The notes beneath the pieces were generated by a model, which was not told the origin of the DNA, did not search any database, and was given only the letters and a program-made list of their open reading frames with translations. The translations under genes and the position numbers were made by a program. This document shows, piece after piece, positions 1 to 9,849 of a DNA stretch of 64,000 nt (position 1 is the stretch's first letter; each line of letters begins with the position of its first letter). This DNA is from Aplidium turbinatum (Eukaryota > Chordata > Ascidiacea > Aplousobranchia > Polyclinidae): positions 42,930,498-42,994,497 of the forward strand of contig OU964921.1 in the NCBI GenBank assembly GCA_918807975.1. Reading direction: 5' to 3'.

Positions 1-37
1 TACCAGTTATAACACCACTGATATTGATAACTGTGAC

Positions 38-520
38 TTAAGTTGCAGACAAAACTTGTTTTAAAACATTTTGGCAACATCTTAAGCATTGTTGATATAC
101 CTTTTCATAAACCTCATCACTAGAGCCATATGGGTCTTCAATGCTCACAACATCATTTTCATCATAGGAACCAAGAAATTCAATTTTGGCTTTTAATGTT
201 TGGCCGTCTTGCATTCTCTTCAAGTTTCTCATATTATTCTCATCCATTACCAGAATAATATCAAACGTTTCGAAATCTTCCATAGTTATCTTCCTAGCCC
301 GGTGGCTTTCAACATGGTGATATACATCATGAAACTTCATGCGTCGTTGACCAATCTCATTTGGTGCACTTCCAATCTGGGCTTCAGATGTTCCTGCACT
401 GTCCACATAACAACTTGTTAAGGCATTGGCTTTAGAAAGCAGCTCCATGAAACAAGCCTGCGCCATGGGAGATCTACATGTGTTTCCATAACAAACAAAA
501 AGCACTGACTTAACTGGCAT
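38..520 (-). CDS. ACP1: Low-molecular-weight protein tyrosine phosphatase (ACP1-like)
   Basis: A 160-aa cytosolic phosphatase of the low-molecular-weight PTP family, which removes phosphate from tyrosine (and small phosphoesters) through a cysteinyl-phosphate intermediate. The P-loop VCYGNTCRS near the N-terminus gives the CX5R signature with Cys10 and Arg16; VMDENNMRNL matches the family's MDESN segment; EDPYG places the general-acid Asp at residue 129, the position used in mammals. Length equals the usual 155-160 aa. I chose the MPVKS start over an in-frame ATG 18 codons upstream because it matches family N-termini, and a possible acceptor (ttgtttcag) lies about 22 bases upstream, suggesting a 5'UTR intron. 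The coding region is uninterrupted, whereas vertebrate ACP1 has several coding introns, so this may be a retrocopy that stayed intact or a lineage-specific intron loss. The 3' end lies close to the window edge. Confidence 0.93.
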   Translation of the reverse strand: MPVKSVLFVCYGNTCRSPMAQACFMELLSKANALTSCYVDSAGTSEAQIGSAPNEIGQRRMKFHDVYHHVESHRARKITMEDFETFDIILVMDENNMRNLKRMQDGQTLKAKIEFLGSYDENDVVSIEDPYGSSDEVYEKVYQQCLRCCQNVLKQVLSAT

Positions 521-892
521 CTTCACCACTACTAAAATGGACCTGAAACAATGAAGATTATATTTGATCAGCATGAATGAATCATGTTTTCTTGGCCTCT
601 GTCTGATCTAGGCTAATTAATCCTATCTGATAGAGGTTTTTAAGTACCGTAGTAAAATGCTACCAAGCCATAAAAAAATCAATTTTTTATTTTGAACAAG
701 AGCTTTTTTTGCTTTTTTCTTGAAGCTTTTTATCACCTCTTAGCATAAAAAAAAAAACAATGTCTAAAAAACCTATGAGACTGTTTTCGTCTAAAATCAC
801 AGCATTTGTGCATTATCTGTTCATTGAAGCTGGTGAGAACTACTACCGTACAACATGGTTTTCCATCGTTTATTGTAAATCAATACCAGTAT
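521..892. other. Intergenic, ends at PLE target site
   Basis: AT-rich sequence upstream of the phosphatase with short T and A runs and no recognisable coding signal. Its right end, 880-892 (TCAATACCAGTAT), is the left copy of the 13-bp target duplication of the Penelope-like insertion. Confidence 0.5.
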
Positions 893-978
893 CTAACTGC
901 TCTTGGCTGATGCTGAGCTTCGTCGGAGTCTGCCTCGCTTTCTGACCTAGTCTTATTCTGAAACGATCCCTGTTCCAT
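893..978 (-). other. Start of a second PLE open frame after the pLTR
   Basis: Reading the minus strand past the end of the palindrome, an ATG at 978-976 opens a frame (MEQGSFQNKT, then acidic Ser/Glu/Asp-rich residues) that stays open to the left TSD. The order endonuclease, pLTR, new ATG is what a head-to-tail Penelope tandem produces, so this is probably the first 28 codons of the element's own main frame. Confidence 0.5.
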
Positions 979-1038
979 ATCTAGAAAGCTAAAACCTCAA
1001 TTGCTAAGGTAACAGGGATCAGTTGTCAGTAGATGTTA

Positions 1039-1081
1039 CAGAAAATATATTTCGCACTTATTCAGTGCATCGTCAGTTCTG
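1039..1081 (-). ncRNA. Candidate hammerhead ribozyme in left PLE arm
   Basis: Exact mirror of the motif at 3243-3285: stem I, CUGACGA core, five-pair stem II, GAAA and a minimal stem III, in the order of a type I hammerhead. The predicted cleavage lies between 1044 and 1043 on this strand. Confidence 0.55.
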
Positions 1082-1521
1082 ATAAAGGGCAGTTAAAACC
1101 TACAAGTAATGTTTTAAACAACATTACAGTGACGCAATAATGCCAAAACATGAGCGTAAAAAATTGAAAAAGCAAAAGCGTAAATATTGAAAAAATGCTG
1201 AATGAAAACTAAACCAAGCCGGCAGTAAAGTAAATTACGTATCAAATATAAATTATAAACTAGAAATGATGAAAGAGCGATGAGCAAAGCCTGCAAATGT
1301 AGCGTTGTGACAAATTACGGCAAAGAAAATAAATTATATGCGGAACACGGCAGTCAAAGGCAGTGATAAACAAACTAAGTACAGCGATAAATAATTAAAT
1401 GGAGCGTCTTGGAAAACACAAAATGTAGCGTTGTGGAAAAAAGAGTAGGCAAAGACGGCAGTGAATAATAAGGCAGTAAAATATTGAAAAAATACCAAAA
1501 ATGTAGTGGAGCGTCAAAAAA

Positions 1522-2142
1522 TTAAACTTGTGGCAGAATTAATTTTTGGATATTTATTTTGGCATGTATCCTATGTATCCACTTATCTTCACAAGCATCT
1601 AGATTATCAATATTGGGTTGTTCAACAAATGTGACATTGTAGCATTGGGAAAGTTGTGGTTCAGTACTTAGATCATGAAATATAGCAAAATGTTTTAATA
1701 ACGCAGCCCTGTCATTATTAGAGGAAAAATCGAAAGTGTTCCAAGTTGCACGATGGCCTGACCAGCGAACCGAAAATTTATTAACCGTCTGTCCAACATA
1801 TTGTTCATGGCAAAGTAAACATGTTGCTACATAAATCCCATAATTGCTGCAATTGAGTTCCTGTTTTAACTTAAAAAGTCTTTGCGGAGTGCTCAATGTC
1901 GTTTTATGTGAAACCATTGACAAACGATGATGACCATGGTTACCACACAACGCACAGCGACCACAAGGGGCAGAATAACCTCTTTGTAGAACAGAAGATT
2001 GGATTTTTTTTGATAGATCTTTGTAGTTTGTAACATAATTTCCAATTGTTTTTGGCCTTGTGTATGTGATCATGACATCAGGTTTAAGTTCCTTTTCTTT
2101 TTCACTCATTTTTAATAAAGCTGGGAAAGCAGTAGCCCACAC
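1522..2142 (-). CDS. PLE GIY-YIG endonuclease domain, left arm
   Basis: A 206-aa open frame corresponding to the C-terminal part of a Penelope-like polyprotein. A cysteine-rich linker (Cys60, 63, 66) precedes the nuclease domain. The domain shows YGIY at 101-104, EQYVGQT with YVG at 115-117, the catalytic-type Arg126 in FSVRWSGHR, and a conserved acidic residue Glu185 before KWIHRI. In this family the domain nicks target DNA to prime reverse transcription. The reverse transcriptase part is absent because the copy begins at the dimer junction, so the first codons may not be a genuine start. It differs from the right-arm protein only at residue 151 (His here, Asp there). Confidence 0.88.
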   Translation of the reverse strand: MWATAFPALLKMSEKEKELKPDVMITYTRPKTIGNYVTNYKDLSKKIQSSVLQRGYSAPCGRCALCGNHGHHRLSMVSHKTTLSTPQRLFKLKQELNCSNYGIYVATCLLCHEQYVGQTVNKFSVRWSGHRATWNTFDFSSNNDRAALLKHFAIFHDLSTEPQLSQCYNVTFVEQPNIDNLDACEDKWIHRIHAKINIQKLILPQV

Positions 2143-2181
2143 AGTCTTGCTGTTTTTCTTTAAAAGAAAAACAGCAAGACT

Positions 2182-2802
2182 GTGTGGGCTACTGCTTTCC
2201 CAGCTTTATTAAAAATGAGTGAAAAAGAAAAGGAACTTAAACCTGATGTCATGATCACATACACAAGGCCAAAAACAATTGGAAATTATGTTACAAACTA
2301 CAAAGATCTATCAAAAAAAATCCAATCTTCTGTTCTACAAAGAGGTTATTCTGCCCCTTGTGGTCGCTGTGCGTTGTGTGGTAACCATGGTCATCATCGT
2401 TTGTCAATGGTTTCACATAAAACGACATTGAGCACTCCGCAAAGACTTTTTAAGTTAAAACAGGAACTCAATTGCAGCAATTATGGGATTTATGTAGCAA
2501 CATGTTTACTTTGCCATGAACAATATGTTGGACAGACGGTTAATAAATTTTCGGTTCGCTGGTCAGGCCATCGTGCAACTTGGAACACTTTCGATTTTTC
2601 CTCTAATAATGACAGGGCTGCGTTATTAAAAGATTTTGCTATATTTCATGATCTAAGTACTGAACCACAACTTTCCCAATGCTACAATGTCACATTTGTT
2701 GAACAACCCAATATTGATAATCTAGATGCTTGTGAAGATAAGTGGATACATAGGATACATGCCAAAATAAATATCCAAAAATTAATTCTGCCACAAGTTT
2801 AA
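2182..2802 (+). CDS. PLE GIY-YIG endonuclease domain, right arm
   Basis: Mirror copy of the frame on the left arm: same 206 residues, same cysteine-rich linker and GIY-YIG residues, with Asp instead of His at residue 151. Both frames remain open with near identity, so the insertion is young or maintained by arm-to-arm gene conversion. It is followed by about 530 bp of non-coding pLTR sequence with a candidate ribozyme before the right TSD. Confidence 0.88.
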   Translation: MWATAFPALLKMSEKEKELKPDVMITYTRPKTIGNYVTNYKDLSKKIQSSVLQRGYSAPCGRCALCGNHGHHRLSMVSHKTTLSTPQRLFKLKQELNCSNYGIYVATCLLCHEQYVGQTVNKFSVRWSGHRATWNTFDFSSNNDRAALLKDFAIFHDLSTEPQLSQCYNVTFVEQPNIDNLDACEDKWIHRIHAKINIQKLILPQV

Positions 2803-3242
2803 TTTTTTGACGCTCCACTACATTTTTGGTATTTTTTCAATATTTTACTGCCTTATTATTCACTGCCGTCTTTGCCTACTCTTTTTTCCACAACGCTACA
2901 TTTTGTGTTTTCCAAGACGCTCCATTTAATTATTTATCGCTGTACTTAGTTTGTTTATCACTGCCTTTGACTGCCGTGTTCCGCATATAATTTATTTTCT
3001 TTGCCGTAATTTGTCACAACGCTACATTTGCAGGCTTTGCTCATCGCTCTTTCATCATTTCTAGTTTATAATTTATATTTGATACGTAATTTACTTTACT
3101 GCCGGCTTGGTTTAGTTTTCATTCAGCATTTTTTCAATATTTACGCTTTTGCTTTTTCAATTTTTTACGCTCATGTTTTGGCATTATTGCGTCACTGTAA
3201 TGTTGTTTAAAACATTACTTGTAGGTTTTAACTGCCCTTTAT

Positions 3243-3285
3243 CAGAACTGACGATGCACTGAATAAGTGCGAAATATATTTTCTG
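3243..3285 (+). ncRNA. Candidate hammerhead ribozyme in right PLE arm
   Basis: Seen in order: CAGAA (3243-3247), core CTGACGA (3248-3254), GCACT / GAATA loop / AGTGC as stem II (3256-3270), GAAA (3271-3274), a palindromic loop-less stem III ATA/TAT (3274-3279), the cleavage base T3280, then TTCTG (3281-3285), which pairs fully with CAGAA as stem I. Very short, palindromic stem III is known for Penelope-like hammerheads, which are thought to act as dimers. One base, T3255, sits between the core and stem II where the textbook motif has none, so activity is uncertain. Position between the endonuclease frame and the element end matches the known pLTR location. Confidence 0.57.
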
Positions 3286-3349
3286 TAACATCTACTGACA
3301 ACTGATCCCTGTTACCTTAGCAATTGAGGTTTTAGCTCAATACCAGTAT

Positions 3350-5038
3350 GGTACCAAGCTCAAAATAGCAGCTGTTATCTGTTCACAAGAAACGTCTTTA
3401 CCGTTCACAAAATACAGTAGCCTACTTAATGCCGTACGAAGGCAAAAGAAAATCAAAAGTTCTGAAACTGTTCAGCCATACTAAAAGATCAAAATGCAAA
3501 GTCAGTAAAATCTGCATGGAAAGAAAAGTCAATAAAAAAAAGAGGCAGACCACCAAGACGATGGCATGGCAACCTCCACTAGGCATGGGCTTGTCAATTT
3601 GGCGACACCGGGTAAGCTAATTTAAAATCGTGACTCGTGGAAGCAAATGACCCATGTTGATGCAAAGTCTGCTTCAGGCGACTGAATATAGCCACAGTTA
3701 CCACAAAAGGTGTACCATCTTAAATGCACAATTTGTCAGATATGCATAAACCTGTCATTCATTACTACATGTGTGCTTCTCTCTGTTTTTGTTTTATTTT
3801 TTGCTATTTGTTTTTTTTTGGGTTTTGTGGCCGTGCTAACTACTGATATATAGCCTATGTAGCGCTAGAGAGCTCTGTCGTCTCTGACGTCACACGTCAC
3901 TAGATTTGTCCAGAAGGCTCCGCCTTGAGCGCATAACTGCACGTCTCGGGAATTCAATCCAGTAATCGGGAATGCAACTTCAGTAATCAACTTCACTATG
4001 CCGAATTCCTACCTTGGTTCATCGTTAGGTAGATTTGCAGTCGTGTTGCGTTGTGTGATCGTATGTAAAACTCGCAATCCCACACTAAAACCTTCTTAAA
4101 GGAGTTTAGCTCATGATTTTAAATCAGAGTGTGTTAAGTTTTGCGCTATGAGTTATCAGAGCGATCAGAATTATCAGAGTGTGTTGCTAAGAGTCTTTTG
4201 CTATGTGAAAATCAGTCTTTTGTCGAGTTTTGCAATATGTAAAATCAGTTTGTTGAGTTTTTGTTCAATATGAAAAGTCGGTTCTTTCAATATGAAAATC
4301 AGTTGAATGCAATATCTAAAATCAGAACTTAAAACCAGTATCAAGAAATCAGTCTTGGTAATTCTAAAGCAATATATCAGTTTCGTTGTTGTTACTGATT
4401 CTATTTGTAATCAAGTTGTTGGTGGTGGAGCTTTAATGATTCTGGTGTTTTCCTTTACTTTCTGTGTTGCTGGATCGAAGATTAAAACCTATAAACAATT
4501 ACGTTGTGAGCAAGCATCGATCTTCTGAGTTTGAATTAGCAACAATACAGCAGCGTAGTCGACCTCGTGTCCTATCATTCCTTGCCGACTTCGCCCAGGA
4601 ATGTTGCCATCCCACTGATGGCTGTGTATGGGTGGATATGCTGAAAGCAGCGTCTGCTACACCTACTAGGCTACATAATTTTTCATTCAGGCACGTTTTA
4701 AACCTTTCAAGGTTTTGCCACCTTTTCCCGTTCGTTAACGTGCTGGTAGGTTTATATCGATTTTTGTACAGTAGTTAGTATCTTTTTCGTCCCGGACGCG
4801 GTAATGACGAAAAATAAAATGATTGATTGAACCTATCACAAAACCATGCACTGGGGTGGGGATTTCAAGGTAACAGTAGCGCACCCAGCATGGGGCTATG
4901 GGGGCTCAAACCGCTCCCCCAAAACCCGCCACAAAAAATGAAGTTTTTGACTTTTGTATGTTCCCCATTTATACCTTTTGCTCACAGGTTAGACATGAAT
5001 AAGACACAACAATACAACAGGGCTGAGCATTATAACAC
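3350..5038. other. Intergenic, repeat-derived sequence
   Basis: No host gene recognised. Around 4770-4830 the sequence ends in AAAATAAAATGATTGATTGA, which resembles the TTGA-type tail of the LINE ending near 23075, so 4000-4830 may be the 3' end of a related non-LTR element on the plus strand. A small open frame at 4464-4778 has no family resemblance I can name. Confidence 0.35.
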
Positions 5039-6856
5039 TAAGGCACCTGCAGCTAATAAGGCCCGCTAATTTTCAAACCTCAATATTTTTCTAAATACTG
5101 CATAATTTTGAACGAAACTTGGAATGAGGATACTTTGGGTCTATCTAAACAACATATCTATGAAACAAGTTTCTAAGTAAAAGGGGTTGTAAAATATTAA
5201 AAAAATAAAAAAAATCTCAAGCGGGCCTTATTAGATGCACGTGTTGTGAATAAGGCCCGGTTTGAATTAGCACCAAAAGTGATGGAAAAGGTGTATTTTC
5301 ACTATCACAACACCACAAAACAAATTCTAATCTACAACACAGGCACATAACTAATAATTAAAGGCAGTGGCTATTTGACCGGCTCCGGTCTTTGAATCTG
5401 AAACACTATTTGACCGGTCATGACGTCACTACATAAGCACTTTTTTCTTTTTCTCTTTCAAAGCAAAAGACGTGAAGCGCCGAAATAAGTTCTAAATTCA
5501 ACACGTTTTCTTCAACTCAGTCTGTGGCGCGTAGGTTACGTCTCCGACTGCCATTCTAGAGGGGATGAGTTCGATACTATCCGGAAGCATTCTTTTTTTT
5601 CATTTTTTTTTTATCTAAATTTTGACCCAAAGCGCATTTTTGTGGTCAATTTTTAATTTGAGTAGCCTACAGCCCATTTTTTTTATATCTTTTCAAACCG
5701 TGTTTGCCGAACGACCATAAGTGACCTTTTAAAAAAAATGGTAAAGGTAAAACCATTTTTTAAAAAAGTATTGTATATAACTAACTTGAGAGCAAAAATG
5801 TAATTGGTCGTTCGGCAAACACGGTCACTTATGACGATCGGAAAATTACCAAAAGAAATTCTCAAATTCCAGCAAATTAAAAAAACTCTAACTTTATTAC
5901 TCACATTTGAAAAGACATAAAAAAATGGGCTGTAGGCTACTCAAATTAAAAATTGACCACAAAAATGCGCTTCGGGTCAAAATTTAGATAAAAAAATGAA
6001 AAAAAAGAATGCTTCCGGATAGTATCGAACTCATCCCCTCTAGAATGGCAGTCGGAGACGTAACCTACGCGCCACAGACTGAGTTGAAGAAAACGTGTTG
6101 AATTTAGAACTTATTTCGGCGCTTCACGTCTTTTGCTTTGAAAGAGAAAAGAAAAAAGTGCTTATGTAGTGACGTCATGACCGGTCAAATAGTGTTTCAG
6201 ATTCAAAGACCGGAGCCGGTCAAATAGCCACTGCCATAATTAAATACACAGTGACAATTATTCCCTCCCCCGCCCCATGCTCCATTTTTTAAAAAGCGAC
6301 ATGGTGTTTTTAGATATGGTGGGGATGATAAAGTATTTTGATTCTGAAATTATGATATTTCCATTGCAATAACAAATTGGATTAATGGTGTAACAAGAAT
6401 TGTTTAGGCCACTCAAGTCTTTAACCCTCACTTTCTTAACCAGGGGTGCACAACGTTACCCCAGGGGCCTCATTACCAAAATTAGCCTAGTCTGATCATC
6501 ATTATCAGTCTTGCTTTAATTAGAAAAAAAGTTTAAATTTATTGGTTTTACTGCATCAGCATGCACATATCTTTCACATAAAATCCAAAAAAAAAGGAAG
6601 TCAAAGCGGTTTGTTAACTGCAGAACAGTCTAAAATATGTGAAAATTAATAAAACCACTCAATTTCAGTCCCCCCAAACTTCAACTTTCCGTAACTCAAA
6701 AAGTTCTCAACTTTAGGCTGTGAAACTTTACCAGTTAGTCTCAATTCACCATAGCAGCAATCAGAGCTCCCAATTTTGTTTAAAAGATTTGTAACAACGG
6801 AGATCCAGGGGGTGGGCCTTATTACTGGCCGGGCCTTATTAGCTTCATATGCCTTA
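5039..6856. repeat. Possible TIR element with TAAGGCCCG ends, host of fold-back insert
   Basis: TAAGGCA then AGCTAATAAGGCCCG at 5039-5065 is mirrored at 6830-6856, giving imperfect 27-bp terminal inverted repeats. The same ATAAGGCCCG motif recurs internally in both orientations (about 5222, 5253 and 6811). No target duplication is clear. The 5363-6235 fold-back element is inserted inside it. Superfamily unknown. Confidence 0.35.
5363..6235. mobile_element. Fold-back DNA element with 9-bp TSD (MULE-like)
   Basis: An 873-bp inverted repeat beginning GGCAGTGGC with arms of roughly 430 bp around a centre at 5799, flanked by ATAATTAAA at 5354-5362 and 6236-6244. A 9-bp TSD with very long TIRs is typical of Mutator-like (MULE) non-autonomous elements. 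The inner arms hold a further repeated motif, GTTTGCCGAACGACC, near 5700 in one direction and near 5807 in the other. No coding capacity. Confidence 0.82.
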
Positions 6857-6883
6857 TATTTTACATTTCACAAATAGTTTTAA

Positions 6884-6925
6884 CAGTCGAACGTTTTCGA
6901 CTTAACTTTAAGCCCTCATCAGGAA
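6884..6925 (-). ncRNA. Degenerate hammerhead-like motif
   Basis: On the minus strand CTGATGA (6922-6916) is followed by a six-pair stem with loop AAGT, then GAAA, the palindrome AACGTT as loop-less stem III, a C at the cleavage position and GACTG. Stem I pairs at only two positions, so it is likely a decayed relic of a second Penelope-like pLTR. No coding remnant of such an element is visible beside it. Confidence 0.33.
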
Positions 6926-7120
6926 TATGAAAATAATTACAAAATGCAATAAATTTCAACTTCTTGAAGGTAAATTTACATTAGGAAAAGACAACTAGGC
7001 TACATAAATAACTACAAAAAATTTGCATCACAGGGAACGTGATAGGCTACATCAAGTAAATGTTAAGGAGAATGGACGCGCCTCCAGCAAATAATTGTTT
7101 GTTTAAATTTGGGTTGTAGC

Positions 7121-7724
7121 CAGGCGCGGATTTATGGGGGGGGCCCAAGGGGCCCGGGCCCCCCCCGAAATTTTGTGAGAAATTATTGAATGGTTTGATA
7201 TGCTTCTAAACAGCTGATATTAGTCTCACAGCGGACTTACAACCCCCCTTTGGCACGCGTGTGAGGTCACGATATTGAGAATGATGCTTTCAGTCTCCAT
7301 GTCTCTAAAACAAAGCTTGCCTAATTTTAAACGAAACTGCATTAAAAGAGCGAGTTTTGCCAATACCAAACATTCAAACATCTCAGCCAGGAATTACCAA
7401 CAAGAAAACATAGAGACTTAGCTTTATTACCGAAAAAATGCCGAAGAAAACATGATCTTATCCTTTTGTTATGCCACCGGACAGCACCATTTCACAGGAA
7501 TATTTATACCCATATTTTTGTTGAAAATGCTCTCAGAATGCACCAAATTCAAAGTAATTTTTCAAAATTTTCTGGGGAAGGCCCCCCAGACCCCCCGCCG
7601 CTGGCGTCAAATCCCCCAAATTCCTGGCTACGCTACTGGTTGTTCATATCTGTTTTTTCTTACTTTTTAATTCATTTTCAAATTTTCTGGCCCCCCCCAA
7701 AAAAAACTCCTAGATCCGCGCCTG
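7121..7724. mobile_element. hAT-type element with composite interior
   Basis: Terminal repeats CAGGCGCGGATTTA / TAGATCCGCGCCTG flanked by an 8-bp TSD GTTGTAGC (7113-7120 and 7725-7732). The interior, about 7220-7638, is a copy of the family found complete at 46730-47178 and 55864-56370 and probably represents a second insertion. No transposase frame. Confidence 0.82.
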
Positions 7725-7852
7725 GTTGTAGCCTTAACAGTGCTTCCTGGATTTTGGTGTCAAATTGGGATTTGCCTTTGCGTAAAGTTTAAATGAGTCA
7801 GCAGAGAATTTTTGATCTGTGCAAAAAGAACACTCCATGATAAGGTCTTTGG

Positions 7853-8269
7853 CAGGGGCGCCGGAACGATTTTTGACTGGGGGGCAGCATTATGAAAAAA
7901 GGGCACTTTTGTTGCTAAAAGGCCAATTTTTTAAAGTTTTGAGATAAGATATAGCGATAATGCTCATCTATCAGCTCACTATCGAGTATTCGAGTAATGA
8001 TACAAGTGTCCGGTATACAAAGAAGGGCTTCATGCTACGTTATAATGATGTAACCTACGTACTGTGGTGCAGAATTTTGTGCCGTGAATATTATTTTGAG
8101 GCAAAAGCGAAAGATTATAATTAGGCTAAAAGCGAATAGCAGAACTTGTTATATTGCAAAATGTGCAGTCTTACATGACCTTATAAGGGCACCATTGCCC
8201 CCCATTCACAGAAAAATTGAGGGCAGGGGGTGCATCCGCCTCCCCTGCCCCCCGCTTCCGGCACCCCTG
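7853..8269. mobile_element. hAT-type MITE with CAGGGGCGCCGGAA ends
   Basis: 417 bp with terminal inverted repeats CAGGGGCGCCGGAA / TTCCGGCACCCCTG. The left TSD GTCTTTGG is 7845-7852; its right partner is found at 10153-10160, because an LTR element has inserted inside the right TSD after its first four bases. The related copy at 53678-54974 lies in the opposite orientation. Confidence 0.85.
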
Positions 8270-8273
8270 GTCT

Positions 8274-8576
8274 TGTGACGTTTGGCTTCGATCACCGCAA
8301 GCCCGCGCGAGAAACTAAATTAGTCTCGCGGTTGCCTTCAGATGATCTCACATTTTTTGTAAGTTACACGTTTCATTTTTTGACTAGGTTGAGAAAAATG
8401 CATCAGTTTTAAGTTGGTTGAGTTACAGGACGGTTATTCATTTTTTGCTTATCACGAGAGAGAAGAAACTGAATTAATAAAACAAAAGTGCACCATTATT
8501 GTTTCTCTTCATTTTGCAAGTCGTTGAAAACTGAGACCGAAGAAAGAAAAGTGAACAAGTAGCCCGTTCGCGCACA
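8274..8576 (+). repeat. 5' LTR
   Basis: 303-bp left long terminal repeat, immediately followed by the tRNA-Trp primer-binding site. Confidence 0.87.
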
Positions 8577-9849
8577 TTGGTGACCCCGACGTGATCCTTT
8601 TCACGTGATTTCAGTTTATAACAGAACTGCGATCGATTGCGATATACTGGCAGGAAGTAAGGAATAGCAATCCTGGCGGCATCACACCAGTCAGATTTAT
8701 AATTCCAGATCGCTGTGGCACATCCAGAAAGAATGGATTCGTGGCCGATGAGATCTAAGCTGACAAATAAAAACATTCGAGGGTTGTCTTCGACAGTCTC
8801 TTTGATTTCGTTTTCTCTTTCTGCAGGAAGGTTGCATGGCCGTTCTTAGTTGGTGGATCAATTTGTCTGGTAAACCCCGATAACAACGAAACATTCTATC
8901 TTTATTCATTCTATTGGTAATCAAGAGTTGATAAATTTGTTTAGTTTTTTCTTTAAAATTCAAGAGTTCAGGCCTCAAATGTCTTTTATAACCATTCCTG
9001 ATGGTTTTGATGGATATGCATGTGATTTATTTTAGATTTATGCTTTAAAATGTTTACCATACTGTACTGTAATTGGAGATGTTATGGCAATATTTATGCT
9101 AGTTTCAAATGGAAATCTTCTACATAAAGCAATGTCATCCAACTTGCATGTTGCGGATCAAAACTGATGCTTTGTGATTAGATTTTGTTGAAAAATTCAT
9201 TGTTATATGTACGCACTGACACAAATACACATTTTAACAAAGTAAAGTTCAGAGAAAATAGTTTTCTTTTTTGAAAAAGGATTCACTTCAATGATTGAAG
9301 ATGCTTTTTGATGTCAGTGCTATTTTGTGTCACAGTAGTTATATATATTGCGTTGGTTTTTGTTTTACATTGTGTTCTGCGTCCTTTGCATAGCATGTTA
9401 GCTAAAGTAAGAATTGTGTAGTTAGATTTCATGTTGACTTAGTGTACTCTTATGTTGTCTGAAGGTTTTTGCGTTTTTTGCAAAAGCTCATGTAGTTCAT
9501 CATTATTTTTGTAATATGAGATTGTTACTTTTTAGTGATTATTTAAAGTCATGGGTTTTGATAGAAATACTGTATCTTTTAGCATGTGTTAATTAAACAT
9601 CAATTTCTTGCTGATTCGCAGGACAAAAAACGTTCTCAAAAGTGATTTATGTAATCCGCCCAAAAAACCAATTTGTCCGTAGCAAAAAAAAAAAGTGATA
9701 TGTAATGGAAGTACTTTGTTCTTTCGTGCAAAAGTACCATGGTCATCTCTTCTGTTCATCCAGTGATTTCATTTGTGCACATCACATATGTTTTGTCAAT
9801 TCACCATTTTTGTTTGGAATATCACATGGTTCATCTGGGGGAGGGCTGG

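Larger units (their letters stand above)
893..3336. mobile_element. Penelope-like element, head-to-head palindromic dimer
   Basis: Positions 987-3337 form a nearly perfect inverted repeat centred at 2162 with only a few unpaired bases at the centre: every base at x pairs with 4324-x and I found no length difference between the arms. Both arms encode the same GIY-YIG protein reading outward from the centre, followed by a pLTR-like non-coding tail. The whole is bounded by a 13-bp direct repeat TCAATACCAGTAT (880-892 and 3337-3349), so it entered as one unit. The left arm continues 94 bases beyond the palindrome (893-986) and there contains the start of another open frame. Tandem or inverted partial copies and a shared pLTR are known habits of Penelope-like elements. 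Both copies lack the reverse transcriptase domain and so are 5' truncated. An assembly hairpin artefact is possible but the TSD, the asymmetric left end and one coding difference argue against it. Confidence 0.88.

Noticed and set aside
1114-1296. 60-residue frame on both PLE arms
   Set aside because: Lies in the non-coding pLTR, has no coding features, and its identity on both arms only reflects the palindrome.
8474-8978. Minus-strand frames inside the LTR element
   Set aside because: They overlap an LTR and interior of a non-coding retroelement and resemble no protein.
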